A DNA stretch of 64,000 bases from Gemmatales bacterium (GTDB lineage: Bacteria; Planctomycetota; Planctomycetia; Gemmatales; HRBIN36), in the NCBI GenBank assembly GCA_025060195.1, contig JANXCQ010000006.1:62001-126000 (forward strand). Direction: 5' to 3'. Under the pieces are notes generated by a model that made no database searches, was not told the origin of the DNA, and worked only from the letters and a program-made list of their open reading frames with translations. Positions 36,742 through 46,853 of this stretch are shown here, one piece after another; positions within the stretch are counted from its first letter, which is position 1; each line of letters starts with the position of its first letter. Made by a program: the position numbers and the translations under genes.

Positions 36742-38253
36742 ATGCCAGAAACCGCTACTTGTCCCAAATGCGGGGCTTCGTTACCTGCCGACGCACCGGG
36801 TGGTCTTTGTCCGAAATGCCTCCTGGGAGCTGGACTGCAAATCCCATCGCAGACTGGCGTTGCAGGGGCAACTTCTTCTTCAATCGCGAACGCCTCCAGC
36901 AGGTCCCGCTTTGTGACACCTCGTCCTGACGAATTGGCGCGTGCCTTTCCGCACCTGGAAATCCTGGAGCTCATTGGCAGCGGCGGCATGGGTGCGGTTT
37001 ACAAGGCGCGTCAGCCCCATCTAGAACGCTTCGTGGCACTGAAGGTCTTGCCTCCTGAATTAGGCATGGACCCTACCTTCGAAGAGCGTTTCATTCGTGG
37101 AGCGCGGGCATTGGCCAAACTCAATCAGCCCCACATTATCGCTGTGTATGATTTCGGCTATGTGCCGTGGTCGCTAGCGGTTTCCTCAGCGCCAACCTCC
37201 CTTGCGACGGTGCCCGCGGAGCAAGAGTGTCGCCTCTACTATCTCCTCATGCAATACGTGGACGGAACGAATTTGCGAGAGGTGATCCGCAAGGGCCGGC
37301 TTGAGCCGAATGAAGCACTGGCCATCGTGACGCAAATTTGCGACGCCTTGCAGTATGCCCACGAGCAGGGCATAGTGCATCGCGACATCAAACCTGAAAA
37401 CATCCTGCTCGACCGCCAAGGGCGTGTAAAAATTGCCGACTTCGGCCTGGCAAAAATTATGGGCCGAGCGCCGGCTGGCGAAGCAGCTGCCGTCGGTCAA
37501 GCCTGGACCCTAACGGCCACCGGTCAGGTCATGGGCACATTGCATTACATGGCACCGGAACAATTGCGTGGTTCCAACAATGTCGATCACCGAGCCGACA
37601 TTTATTCCCTCGGAGTCGTCTTCTACGAACTGCTAACTGGCGAACTGCCGATCGGCAAATTCGAGCTACCTTCGCGGAAGGTGCAACTCGACGTGCGGCT
37701 CGACGCCGTCGTTCTTCGTGCTTTAGAAAACGAACCCGAGCGGCGTTACCAAAAAGCCAGTGAACTGCAAACTGACCTTCACTCGATCACTGCTACGGAC
37801 AAAGCCCAGGTTGAGGAGCGACTTCCGTATGCGCTTGCCCTGTTCAATCGGCCCTGCGGCTTCCGGCGTTATGTTGCCTTCTTAGTGCTTTCCACGCTTG
37901 GCTTGTGGGGAATGTATGCGGGTCTAGAACTAGACGTAAGTGAATTCGTCTATATAGGAACGTTCCTCAGTGTGTGGATTCTAATTTTGTTAGCATGGTT
38001 GCTTTGGAAAGTGCCCTATGATAGAGCTACGGGCAAACTAAGCAAGTTCTTGCACCTCTTAATTGGAACTATGCTACTAATCGCTATGTCATCACCCTGG
38101 CTGCTTAGTGTGATCTTGTTTGACTTGCTGATTGAAGGCTCGCCGGAAATACTCCGTAGGATACGAGATCGGCCAGCGATATTCTTGTTTCAGGCTGTCA
38201 CGTTTACGTTGACGACCGTGTTTTTGATGTCCACTTGGCGTCCACTTCAATGA
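36742..38253 (+). CDS. Zinc-ribbon Ser/Thr protein kinase with four C-terminal membrane helices
   Basis: Protein of 503 residues. The N-terminal zinc ribbon has C7-x2-C10 and C23-x2-C26. The kinase domain runs from about 73 to 350: glycine loop IGSGGMGAVYKA (79-90), VALKVL Lys101, catalytic loop IVHRDIKPENILL (HRD 213-215), DFG 233-235, MAPEQLRGSNNVDHRADIYSL. The C-terminal 130 residues contain four membrane segments (for example VWILILLAWLLWK and TMLLIAMSSPWLLSVILFDLL) instead of the usual sensor domain. GGAG seven bases before the ATG supports the start. It follows the frameshifted ECF sigma gene and is probably its functional partner; kinases of this arrangement are thought to regulate their neighbouring sigma factor. 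Confidence 0.92.
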   Translation: MPETATCPKCGASLPADAPGGLCPKCLLGAGLQIPSQTGVAGATSSSIANASSRSRFVTPRPDELARAFPHLEILELIGSGGMGAVYKARQPHLERFVALKVLPPELGMDPTFEERFIRGARALAKLNQPHIIAVYDFGYVPWSLAVSSAPTSLATVPAEQECRLYYLLMQYVDGTNLREVIRKGRLEPNEALAIVTQICDALQYAHEQGIVHRDIKPENILLDRQGRVKIADFGLAKIMGRAPAGEAAAVGQAWTLTATGQVMGTLHYMAPEQLRGSNNVDHRADIYSLGVVFYELLTGELPIGKFELPSRKVQLDVRLDAVVLRALENEPERRYQKASELQTDLHSITATDKAQVEERLPYALALFNRPCGFRRYVAFLVLSTLGLWGMYAGLELDVSEFVYIGTFLSVWILILLAWLLWKVPYDRATGKLSKFLHLLIGTMLLIAMSSPWLLSVILFDLLIEGSPEILRRIRDRPAIFLFQAVTFTLTTVFLMSTWRPLQ

Positions 38254-39460
38254 CTGATGGGCTATTCGAGTCGCCTGGCTACCTCTTCTCATACTCGGCT
38301 AACGAAATCTCAGAAACGACCCAGTCAAATGAGAGAGCCGCAGGCACTACCGCAATCGGATCCAGGATGAATAAGCCGTGTTGACCAGTTCTGTACGGGT
38401 CCCAGTCTAGCCGTTTCCTAAGCCAAATTTGCTGGCTGTGTTCGCTCTCCTGCAGGCGTCTGAAGCTGCTAAACTAACTTTTCCCGGGGGATGCTGTGGT
38501 GAATGTATGTGGGTTGTCCGTGGCGTAACATCTTTGAGTGCTCCGGACTAGGAAATAGCATCTCCCAGCGTTCACCGCATCCGAAAGGATCAAACTACCT
38601 TGGAACTAAGTCGCTGGTAGGTGAATTTAACATCTGAATTCCGCCTGGCTGATGGGAACAACCAGCTGTAATGCGATGGAAATTTTGATGTCCCCCGAGA
38701 TTTCAGCACTAAGGCTACCTGCTTTCAACTTTGGATTACGAGCAATAGCCACAACAGAGATGACGCGGAGCGTTTATGGGTCTGTTTCGGTGCGGTGCAG
38801 CATTTTACCACGGCCCGCGAATCGATCCGCCCGGCCTTGTCTAAAAATCTCCAATTCACCTTTCGCGGTAAGGCAAATGCACATAAAGAATGTCGCTTCA
38901 AGTCATAAGTGTAGCTTGACGTGATGTGGTGGACTATGAAAGTCTCATGCTTTTTACGTCGAACTTCTATCTTCTACCCATCACCAGCACAGTGCCCAGC
39001 GAAAGAAGTAGCAGCTTCTCTTTGGGAAGATCTAACTACTTCGGCACGGCGCTTTAGGATTCCCTTCTCGGTGAAGGCTTCTGCAAAGCCTTTCTTAGGC
39101 GGCAATGACCGTGGGCATCGAATAACGCCTCAACTCGGCCCTCGGCAGTTGAGTTTCACGCCAGCGGGTCTTCAGGTGGGCACTTGAACCTCTCATTGTC
39201 CTGAGCCGAGCGGGTATGCACCATCAGCCTAAAATCACTCTGTTTTCCTTTCGTCAGCGCAGTAATCTCAGCAAGGTGTGTATTCTCAGTTGGCCACTAC
39301 TTGGCGGTAGCGCCGCGTTAGGCGCCTATATGCATAAGACCGCCATGCGGGCCCGCTACTTATCGTGTTTGTAACCCACAAGAAAACATAGCCACCATGG
39401 GAACCCCCTTGACGTAGCCTTCTGAAGGGGATAACGCAAAGCTTGTACCGTTCTTCCAGA
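38254..39460. other. 1.2-kb gap without an intact gene; coding-like remnant on the minus strand
   Basis: No intact gene is visible. On the minus strand, about 38875-38630, one frame with a single stop reads GELEIFRQGRADRF and then, after the stop, LRVISVVAIARNPKLKAGS followed by GDIKISIALQLVVP. This has natural protein composition and ends like a beta-sandwich protein. A weak resemblance to the end of YceI-type proteins was noted but cannot be supported. The rest shows no recognisable feature. Confidence 0.35.
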
Positions 39461-40930
39461 CTAATCAGTCTTCTGGCGAAGAAAGTGGGGGCAACGTTGA
39501 CGGAAAGCTTGGAGGACTGGGCGAGGCCGACCATTTTTATCAAGAAGGCCACCGTGCGGTACTAAATGGGGAATCGCATCAGAGGCGTCGAGCCAGGTGA
39601 CGCGTTGAACGTTCGGGTGGGCCAATGCCAGGTCCAATAAGGCAGAGGCCCAGGCGGCTTGCCAGTCCTCATTGGCGGGCACGAACACCTCTTGATCAGG
39701 CGGATCCGCCAGTGCATCGCTCTCGTGCGTGGCAGGCAGTCCGAGACTCAAATGCAGGGGAAGCTGGATGTCAGAGAAGACATCAAACAGGTGGCTGATG
39801 CTCCAAGGCGGACGTAAGAAACTGCCGCGCGGTTCACATTCGAAAATCAGTTCCAGATCCAAAGCAGTCAGTCCCAAGTCAGCCCGGCTGAGCCAATCCG
39901 CTAGTAGAACCGGGATCGGATGTTCCTGCGAGCGCGCTGCTAGTTCGCCGAAAGGGTGTGCTAGGCCTACACTGACGTTCTTGCCTCTGAGAAGTCGCTT
40001 TATGGGACGGAGCAGTCGGCCCAAGAACCTTATACCTTCTTCTAAGCCCAATTCCGTGGGAAAGAGATTGACCGCCGAGGCGATGTGCCAGTCATGGACG
40101 AACTCCGCATGGGCACACATGCGGCTGAGAAACAGTATTCCCCTTTGCAGGAATTGTTCTTTATTATTCAAACTTTGCCAGAGTTCGTAGAAATGCGTGG
40201 AGGCGAAATCAAAGAACGGACCCAAGCACACTTGCCAACCTTGCCGACGAAGACAGTCGAGCGTCAAGTGGAGATGCCACCAGTAACTTTCTTGCTCACA
40301 GGCCTGAGGATCAAACGGACACGTCAGGCGAATACCTTGAAAGGTGGGATAGAGCGGGGTCAAGTCGCCCACATGCGTAACTCGGTCGAGAACGTGGCCC
40401 ACATAGAAGGGAACGGGCGACCGTTCTTGCCGCGCTTGGGCCAACGAGCGGGCCGTTTCGAGCGTGAGGGCTTGGCCCGCGACCATGGCGAACTGCAACG
40501 CCTGTCGCGCCGACCGACCGTGGGCTTCTTGACCAGCTTGGGCGGAGTAAAGAAACTGCCGCAGTGCCTGGCGTAAGTGTGCCGTCAGTTCCCTAGGAGA
40601 AATTAAACCCGCCTCTTCCCAAGCAGTAGCAAGCTCGCGCACTTGGTGCAACTGGCCCCGAGCCAATTCGCGCACCAAGTCATAGGGACGTAAGCGGGGC
40701 ATGAGCGTGGTAGTGGCGAGCATCCAAAGCTCAGAACCAACCATCCAGGGGATGCAAGCCGCCACCGAAGCCACTGTTTCGCAGGGATGAAGCACCAGTT
40801 GTTCTTCTTCCACGGCCACAGAAGTGGCCACGGGCAAGCATTCGCTGCCGCGTTGGAGGTAGGCAAATGTCAACCAGCGGTGCACATTGTCGGGCAAATC
40901 GGGCGGTAAGCGAAAGCGCAAAGCGCTCAT
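39461..40930 (-). CDS. GH10-like (endo-xylanase-like) TIM-barrel protein
   Basis: Protein of 489 residues without a signal peptide. The C-terminal end NVQRVTWLDASDAIPHLVPH, followed by GGLLDKNGRPRPVLQAFR, strongly resembles the end of glycoside hydrolase family 10 xylanases ('W...D...P.GLLD..G.PKPAY'). LTALDLELIFECEPRGSF may be the strand carrying the catalytic nucleophile Glu. The first 150 residues (LVLHPCETVASVAACIPWM, LWMLATTTLMPRLRPYDLV) do not match any domain I recognise and may act as a binding module. The lack of an export signal argues for an intracellular or non-classical role, or a non-xylanase function. It stops just after the gap and is 120 bases from the phosphofructokinase gene. 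Confidence 0.5.
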   Translation of the reverse strand: MSALRFRLPPDLPDNVHRWLTFAYLQRGSECLPVATSVAVEEEQLVLHPCETVASVAACIPWMVGSELWMLATTTLMPRLRPYDLVRELARGQLHQVRELATAWEEAGLISPRELTAHLRQALRQFLYSAQAGQEAHGRSARQALQFAMVAGQALTLETARSLAQARQERSPVPFYVGHVLDRVTHVGDLTPLYPTFQGIRLTCPFDPQACEQESYWWHLHLTLDCLRRQGWQVCLGPFFDFASTHFYELWQSLNNKEQFLQRGILFLSRMCAHAEFVHDWHIASAVNLFPTELGLEEGIRFLGRLLRPIKRLLRGKNVSVGLAHPFGELAARSQEHPIPVLLADWLSRADLGLTALDLELIFECEPRGSFLRPPWSISHLFDVFSDIQLPLHLSLGLPATHESDALADPPDQEVFVPANEDWQAAWASALLDLALAHPNVQRVTWLDASDAIPHLVPHGGLLDKNGRPRPVLQAFRQRCPHFLRQKTD

Positions 40931-41050
40931 CCGCGCTCCTTTGCACCAGGCGACCGCGTTGATAAGCAGCGAACGCCCTTGTTAGGCTCATGCTCGCCAT
41001 CGGTGCCAAGAGATGCCGCGGCTCGAAGATTTGTTTGGCGGCCCGTCGCT

Positions 41051-42376
41051 TCATCGCCACGGAGGTAGCTTTTTGGGCAAGGGTTTCTTACTTAGGTCGA
41101 CATACTTAGGCAAACCATAATCGTCCTCCGGAATAGCAACCCGTCCCCGTAATAGAGGACGAACGTAGTCCAAGAAGGCCTGGGTAACGAAATAACCGTC
41201 GGCACTGATGAAGCGCTCTTCTAAGTAACGAGTTTTATTGGCGACGCGCTCCAAACTGATTAGGCAGGGTTTGGCTTGATAGGGCGCATAGAAATCGTGG
41301 CGTGGCTCGAAACCGACACTATAGCCGCTCGCCCCTTCTTCCACGGCGAAGCGGACGGCCGCCTGGCTCAAGCGAATCGCCTCATCACGATCGGTCTGGG
41401 ACATAAGGTGGCCCGCATTACGTTGTGTCGTGCCAGGCAGATTGAAGCGAGCCCGCACATAGTCATTCGCTTCCCCTTGCCACCAAGGTGCGATCGCCGA
41501 GCCGCGAATGCGCAGATGGCGTTCGATTTCGTCTCTCAAGTAAGCCGCTGCCCCGCCTAACTGCTTGTGGCCGAAAGCATCCACATGAATGGTTCCGGTG
41601 GTACGAGCTAACTCAGCGTACAATCGGCCATCTTGATCGCGAATCCCTTCGCTCACTACCAGAAGTACCACTTTATGGCGGGCTAACAAGTCTTCCAGAT
41701 GCCCCAGGAAGCGATACATCTTTAGGGGTCGTTCGGGCAGCAAAATCATATGGGGGGCGTCGTCGTCAGCACGGCGCGCCACTGCAGAGGCAGCGGCCAA
41801 CCAACCGGCATTTCGCCCCATCGCCTCGATCAATACCACTTGATGTTGCGTGGCCATGGCTCGCGCGTCTAGCCACGCTTCGCGTACGATCGTCGCCAGA
41901 TACTTTGCGGCGCTGCCATAACCAGGACAGTGATCCGTGTCCATCAGGTCGTTATCAATCGTTTTCATTACCCCCAGAACGCGGAGGGGATAGCCTGCTT
42001 GCTGAGCTAGCTGATGTACGCGCAGCGCGGTGTCGGCCGAATCGTTGCCCCCAATGTAAAAAAAGTATCGAATCTCGTGAGCCCGAAACACTTCCAAAAT
42101 TCGTCCATAGTCGTCCGGCTTTAACTTGTAACGGCACGAACCAATGGCTGCCGCGGGCGTCCACTGCAAGCCCTCAATGACCTCGGGACTTTCGGCATTC
42201 AGGTCAAACAGCTCTTCATGCAGCACGCCCAGTATGCCGTGGTCGGCGCCATATATGCCAGTGATGAAATTGTAACGCCGCAGTTCTTGAATCAGGCCGT
42301 AGGCTTGTGCATTAATGACGGCGGTAGGCCCGCCTGATTGCGCAATCAAAGCGTTGCCATGCAATGCCGTCGCCAT
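41051..42376 (-). CDS. Phosphofructokinase, probably pyrophosphate-dependent
   Basis: Protein of 441 residues phosphorylating fructose 6-phosphate. The donor-binding loop QSGGPTAVINA is at the N-terminus, GGNDSADTA at 109-117, and MKTIDNDLMDTDH from residue 137. In ATP-dependent enzymes the loop is GGDGS; an Asp in the second variable position, together with Lys in KTIDND, is typical of PPi-dependent enzymes. LIEAMGRNAGWLAAA supports the group. GAGGAGG precedes the ATG. PPi use would make this step reversible. The donor choice is inferred from motif residues only. Confidence 0.88.
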   Translation of the reverse strand: MATALHGNALIAQSGGPTAVINAQAYGLIQELRRYNFITGIYGADHGILGVLHEELFDLNAESPEVIEGLQWTPAAAIGSCRYKLKPDDYGRILEVFRAHEIRYFFYIGGNDSADTALRVHQLAQQAGYPLRVLGVMKTIDNDLMDTDHCPGYGSAAKYLATIVREAWLDARAMATQHQVVLIEAMGRNAGWLAAASAVARRADDDAPHMILLPERPLKMYRFLGHLEDLLARHKVVLLVVSEGIRDQDGRLYAELARTTGTIHVDAFGHKQLGGAAAYLRDEIERHLRIRGSAIAPWWQGEANDYVRARFNLPGTTQRNAGHLMSQTDRDEAIRLSQAAVRFAVEEGASGYSVGFEPRHDFYAPYQAKPCLISLERVANKTRYLEERFISADGYFVTQAFLDYVRPLLRGRVAIPEDDYGLPKYVDLSKKPLPKKLPPWR

Positions 42377-43309
42377 TAGACCTCCTCTGGTTGTGCGTCA
42401 AAAGCTTTGCCTAACGGTGCCATTTCTCAGTGCTGCATATGGTATGGAGAATTTTTTGTCGAGAAAAGCCGGCGCGTTGTGTTAAGTTCGTGAAGATATC
42501 GCGTCGTCTTATAGTCATAGCCGTAGTCCTAATCAACACCCACGGGCACTGATTGGGGATGCCGAGCTGGGCGTTGGTGAAGCGCGGCATGGGATCTGGC
42601 CTTCGACGGACACATGGCTTTCCACCAGGTCTGTTCAGCCGGGAAAATCTGTAAGAAGACTGAGTGCAGTAACACTGAGATCTAGCATCTGCATGGGGAA
42701 CTAAACATGCTGAAGGTCTGGGAATGAACGCAGCACGGACGGAATCATAGCCCGAATAGATGCAGGCGAAATGGGGCATCACGGTTTTAAGTTTCACCAC
42801 GATAATGCGTTGTAGCGATAAGGCACCTTCCCAAGTCGAAAACGGACTTGCTGTGGAAGGCCTGCAATCTCATCCACGGCTGACCACAATGTCGTTTATC
42901 ATAAAGAGGCATATACACACATAAGACGGCTTGGTTCAGTAGTGAACGGAAGCTTATTCGTTTTAGACGGGGAGCTAAATCTGCAGGGTTGTCTCCAGCT
43001 GGGGCTAGTCTCGACACTGCATTGGCCCTGGTCATAGTCTTCCCTGCACTCGGCAATCGGGAGGTCGTTTTTCATCACATGGGAGAATTGATTGATAGGA
43101 ACAAATCCGTGCCGGCGTTGGTAACCCAAATCGGTAAGTATTTCCATCATGGCCTGCACTAAGTGTGGATGGTTTGACCAAACCAGCGACTGATGTAACT
43201 ATAACCGGAACTAACGCAGGTGCGGATCGCTCCTAAGCAAGGCAGGACTTCGCCTGAAAATGGTGCGGTTGTTCGAAGCTGTACCCATGAAGCGGCTCGA
43301 ATTGCCACT
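42377..43309. other. 0.93-kb gap with no recognisable gene
   Basis: Several short minus-strand frames (for example QAMMEILTDLGYQRRHG near 43130 and VDEIAGLPQQVRFRLG near 42850) have natural composition but break after 30-90 codons, and no family is recognised. It may hold another decayed gene. Confidence 0.35.
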
Positions 43310-44521
43310 TCACGACAATTCGTCCGTACAGTAAACCAATTGACCACCAATATAGACACGTAAGGGCGCTTCCTGACTTTCCAGCAAACAGGATAGCGGA
43401 TCATCCGAAGGTCTTTGGTTGAGAGGCATCACGATAAAATCGGCTAATTGTCCGGGACAAAGTGTGCCTGTTTCTGGCCAGCCTAACAGTCGCGCGGCGG
43501 TGTGAGTAACCAGGTTCAGCAGTCGCTTTGGCGAAAGTGGACAGCCGCACTTCCACACAAAGCGCAGTTCGTTCAAAACGTTCAAGTCGGGATTCGACGC
43601 GCGGCTATCTGTGCCGAATACGACCGGCACACCAAGTCGCAGCAACCGTAACCAGGGATGTGGCGGATGGCCGAAAAAAGCATGAGTGCGGGGACAATAG
43701 ACGATTCCCGTTCTTCCCAGTCCTGCCCAGTGAATCAAGGTTTGCTCCAAAGCGTCGTTGGGATAATTGACATGGACAAAGAGTATGCGGGGCGCGGATG
43801 CTGTCAAATTGAGTAATTCCTCGTAGCCGCTCATTAATCCCCGTTCGTCCCACGCGCCCAGCGATTCCAGCCACATGCGAAACGGCCCTGAACGCTTAGC
43901 CAAGAGGTCGTGTTCCTCCGCGAATTCCAGGCAGTGAATGGCCAGTGGCAGACCAGATCGTGCAGCGAGCGCAAACAAACTTCGGCGTGTGGAATAAGGT
44001 GCGTGGGGACTTAGGCCCAGGCGGACATTATTCGGCCTTTGCCAGCTAGTCAGCAGTTGTCGGGCCGCCTGCCAAGTACCACGAGCGCGTTGTTTCGATA
44101 AGCCTACGATTTCGACAAATACGGTGGCGCGAAGGGCTGTCGTCCGCCACTCCTCCAAATTCCCCAGTGTCCCGGCAATATCGCCTACTAATGTAACGCC
44201 GTAACGGAGCGACTCACGCATCCCCTCTCGCATTGCCCGAGCGACACTTGTAGCATCGGCTTGACGGCGATGAGTAATCACTGAACTTAGCCAGGCAAGC
44301 GGTTCGCGCGGCAATTGCGCGGCACGCAGATCGCTGAGGTCGAGATGGGTATGAGCATTTACTAGGCCAGGCAGAATGATAGCGTCGCTAAAGTAGGTCT
44401 CGCCGTGTTGTGCCCGAAACGATTCAACTCGGAGAATTCGTTCTCCTTCCCAAACCAATAGTGCCTCTTGATATATTGCCTCAATACCGTCGAAGAGCCA
44501 GCGTGCCCCGATACTTGGCAT
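43310..44521 (-). CDS. Amidohydrolase-family protein (cytosine deaminase/chlorohydrolase-like)
   Basis: Protein of 403 residues with the amidohydrolase TIM barrel. First metal motif HTHLDLSD follows LPGLVNA; then GLSPHAPYSTRR, PLAIHCLEFAEEHDL, ILFVHVNYP and the last ligand Asp in VFGTDSRASNPDLNVLNEL. A final beta domain includes LCPGQLADFIVM and LRVYIGGQLVY. This layout matches the SsnA/TrzN/cytosine-deaminase-like branch, which deaminates or dechlorinates purines, pyrimidines or triazines, or related side-chain amides. The precise substrate is unknown. It stands 88 bases downstream of dprA. Confidence 0.85.
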   Translation of the reverse strand: MPSIGARWLFDGIEAIYQEALLVWEGERILRVESFRAQHGETYFSDAIILPGLVNAHTHLDLSDLRAAQLPREPLAWLSSVITHRRQADATSVARAMREGMRESLRYGVTLVGDIAGTLGNLEEWRTTALRATVFVEIVGLSKQRARGTWQAARQLLTSWQRPNNVRLGLSPHAPYSTRRSLFALAARSGLPLAIHCLEFAEEHDLLAKRSGPFRMWLESLGAWDERGLMSGYEELLNLTASAPRILFVHVNYPNDALEQTLIHWAGLGRTGIVYCPRTHAFFGHPPHPWLRLLRLGVPVVFGTDSRASNPDLNVLNELRFVWKCGCPLSPKRLLNLVTHTAARLLGWPETGTLCPGQLADFIVMPLNQRPSDDPLSCLLESQEAPLRVYIGGQLVYCTDELS

Positions 44522-44609
44522 GAGGATGAGAAAGCAGCTGAATCCAGCCTAAGAGCACTATCCCACAGCCAGCCCGAATAGAGTCTTTCGGGGTTGCTGC
44601 CTAAGCTGG

Positions 44610-45893
44610 TCATCGGCATCGTGCCAAACGGTTGCCGGGTAATCGGCGAATAAGACCGTGCAGTTCCAATTGCACCGCAGCGCGGGCTAAATCTTGGGCC
44701 GACAAGCCCGTGCGTTCGACCAGCGCATCCACATCCTGCGGCACCTCAGTGAGGACCTCATAGAGTTGCCGCGCACATTCAGGCAAACCGACGGGCCAAG
44801 AATTCATTTTTTCCAAGGGTGCAGACGTTGGTTCACCCGTGGCGAGAGACGAAGTCGAATATTCAGATGTCTGTGCCTTTTGGGGTGGATCGGCAGGAGT
44901 TGTCATGGCTATCGTCGGCCTAACTCTTTGCAGAGCAGCATCACGCGCACTCGTGTCAGGAAAAAGCGCCGGACTGCGGGGTGATAACTGGCCAGTTGCT
45001 GAGTGCGCCTTGTCATTGGCCTGCAAGTTCCGTAACACGGCGATAATTTCGGAGGCATCTCGAATGGGATATGCTCCTTGGCGTAGTAGCTGAACGATGC
45101 CACCTGAATTGGGGCTGTCCACCGGTCCGGGCACGACAAAAACTTCGCGGCCCTGCTCGACGGCATGGCGTGCGGTGATCAGGGCGCCGCTTCGTTCACT
45201 GGCCTCGACCACCACCACCCCTTGACACCATCCGCTGATGAGACGATTGCGCGCGGGAAACAACTGTCGCTCGGGAGGCATACGCATCGGCTGTTCACTG
45301 ACCAGCGCTCCTTGCCGCACGATTCGTTGGGCCAAATCCCGATGCTCAGGGGGATAGACGCATAATAAGCCGCCTGCGGATATGGCAATGGTACGGCCGC
45401 CTTGACTCAGGGCCGTCTGGTGCGCTATGGCATCAATGCCCCGGGCTAGGCCGCTGACTATTGTGTAACCCGCACGGACTAATCCAGTGACTAAGCTCTC
45501 GGTAATGCGCCGACCATAGTAGGTGCAATGACGCGAACCCACGAAGGCGACGCAAGGCTCGTTAGGCACCAATTCGCCGCGCACATACAATAAGGGCGGT
45601 GCATCAGATAAGTTGCGCAGCCACACCGGGTAGTCGGGGCTGTTCCAGGAGATGAGGCGCGTTTGTGCAGCGGCCGCCTCTGCCAATTCTCGCTCCACGG
45701 GCGCTTGGGCGATGGCGTGTCGCAACGCCTGCGCTAGTTTGTGCGGCAAACGTGGCACAGATGCTAACTGCTCGGCGTCTGCTGCAATTACTGCCTGAGC
45801 CGTGCCGAAATGATTCACCAAGGCCCGAATCAGGCGTGGACCTAATCCTGGAACCAACCGTAGGGTCAATAACGCGCGCGTCTCCGCATCCAT
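44610..45893 (-). CDS. dprA: DNA-processing protein DprA
   Basis: Protein of 427 residues that loads RecA on incoming single-stranded DNA during natural transformation. An N-terminal helix-hairpin-helix region (LRLVPGLGPRLIRALVNHFG) is followed by the Rossmann core: VAFVGSRHCTYYGRRI (GSR 119-121), VSGLARGIDAIAHQTAL, TIAISAGGLLCVYPPEHRDLA, SEQPMRMPPERQLFPARNRLI. After a linker, the C-terminal winged helix (VLTEVPQDVDALVERTGLS to LELHGLIRRLPGNRLARC) is present. All parts of the long DprA form are there, so DNA uptake or protection may be active. No com genes are nearby. Confidence 0.95.
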   Translation of the reverse strand: MDAETRALLTLRLVPGLGPRLIRALVNHFGTAQAVIAADAEQLASVPRLPHKLAQALRHAIAQAPVERELAEAAAAQTRLISWNSPDYPVWLRNLSDAPPLLYVRGELVPNEPCVAFVGSRHCTYYGRRITESLVTGLVRAGYTIVSGLARGIDAIAHQTALSQGGRTIAISAGGLLCVYPPEHRDLAQRIVRQGALVSEQPMRMPPERQLFPARNRLISGWCQGVVVVEASERSGALITARHAVEQGREVFVVPGPVDSPNSGGIVQLLRQGAYPIRDASEIIAVLRNLQANDKAHSATGQLSPRSPALFPDTSARDAALQRVRPTIAMTTPADPPQKAQTSEYSTSSLATGEPTSAPLEKMNSWPVGLPECARQLYEVLTEVPQDVDALVERTGLSAQDLARAAVQLELHGLIRRLPGNRLARCR

Positions 45894-46033
45894 TTCGCCT
45901 TGCCTGCACCTCGTCTAGTGCCTTGGCCGCGGCGCTGCGTATGCCTTACATCTTTGAATAGGAGAATCGAAAATTCGGTCAACAAAGGAAGCACAATCCT
46001 GGCGCCTGCTAGCATGGCGCGTCGCTTCAGCGT

Positions 46034-46798
46034 CTAGCGAGTAGTCCCAGTGTTCGGTTTTGCAGGCGTTTTTTCCGGAGGTTTCTCTGTCGGTTTTGTC
46101 TGAGGTTTCCCCTCGGGTTTGTCGGGTTGGTTTTGAGGTTTGTCGGGAGGTTTGGTCTCGGTCTTTGGCGGAGGTGATGGTTCCTTTCTCGCTGCGTCCG
46201 CAGGCTTCTCCGTAGCGACGATTCCCAGTTCCACATGCAGGCCAGGAATAACGGCCATGATTTTTTTCGCCCCCGCTTCCGTTACCTTTGTGTCCCAGAC
46301 ATAGAGTCTTTTGAGTTGTTTCAACCCTGTTAACTCTGCCAGGCCCTCATCGCTCACCTGAGTACCATACAGATTGAGCACTTCCAAATGCTGCAAGGAC
46401 CGTAAAGCTTGCAGACCTTTGTCGGTCAGGGCCGTTTTTTGCAGCTTCAGCACTCGCAAATGGGGTAATTTAGCCACCATGGCCATGTGCGCGTCGCCGA
46501 CGTTGGTGCCGGCCAGATTGAGTTCGACCAGATTAGGTATGTCGGCCAATAAGGCCAGCTCCTCCTCGCGCACTGGTTGCCCCCGCAAACTGAAGTCGGC
46601 AAACAGCCAATTCGTGTTCATCGCTAACCGTAGCACTAACACACCCGCTTGCTGTAACCGTGCTACCGCTTTTTTCTCTCGCTCGCTAATTGGCAAGCCC
46701 TCCTCTGGTAAGCCAGCTTTCTCCTGGGCACTAAGCATAAGCGAGGCAATGTGCCAAAGCATCAGTCCGAGCAAAAGTTGGAGGCACAGTTTCTTCAT
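46034..46798 (-). CDS. Exported leucine-rich-repeat protein with Pro/Lys-rich tail
   Basis: Protein of 254 residues with a signal peptide (LCLQLLLGLMLWHIASLML). LRRs of the cysteine-free ribonuclease-inhibitor-like type lie at about 75-190: NLVELNLAGTNVGDAHM, HLRVLKLQKTALTDKGL, HLEVLNLYGTQVSDEGL, QLKRLYVWDTKVTEAG. The last 55 residues are built of Lys, Pro, Thr and Glu and are probably a disordered or wall-contacting tail. Such LRR proteins are abundant in planctomycetes and likely mediate protein binding in the envelope. The partner is unknown. Confidence 0.85.
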   Translation of the reverse strand: MKKLCLQLLLGLMLWHIASLMLSAQEKAGLPEEGLPISEREKKAVARLQQAGVLVLRLAMNTNWLFADFSLRGQPVREEELALLADIPNLVELNLAGTNVGDAHMAMVAKLPHLRVLKLQKTALTDKGLQALRSLQHLEVLNLYGTQVSDEGLAELTGLKQLKRLYVWDTKVTEAGAKKIMAVIPGLHVELGIVATEKPADAARKEPSPPPKTETKPPDKPQNQPDKPEGKPQTKPTEKPPEKTPAKPNTGTTR

Positions 46799-46853
46799 CG
46801 GCGCATCTCACATTGAGCGACGCGTATGATGCCAGGGGCTTCGAGCCGCGAGA

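Noticed and set aside
38630-38880. YceI-family or sigma-54 activator remnant
   Set aside because: Resemblance limited to a few residues at the end; left as unidentified.
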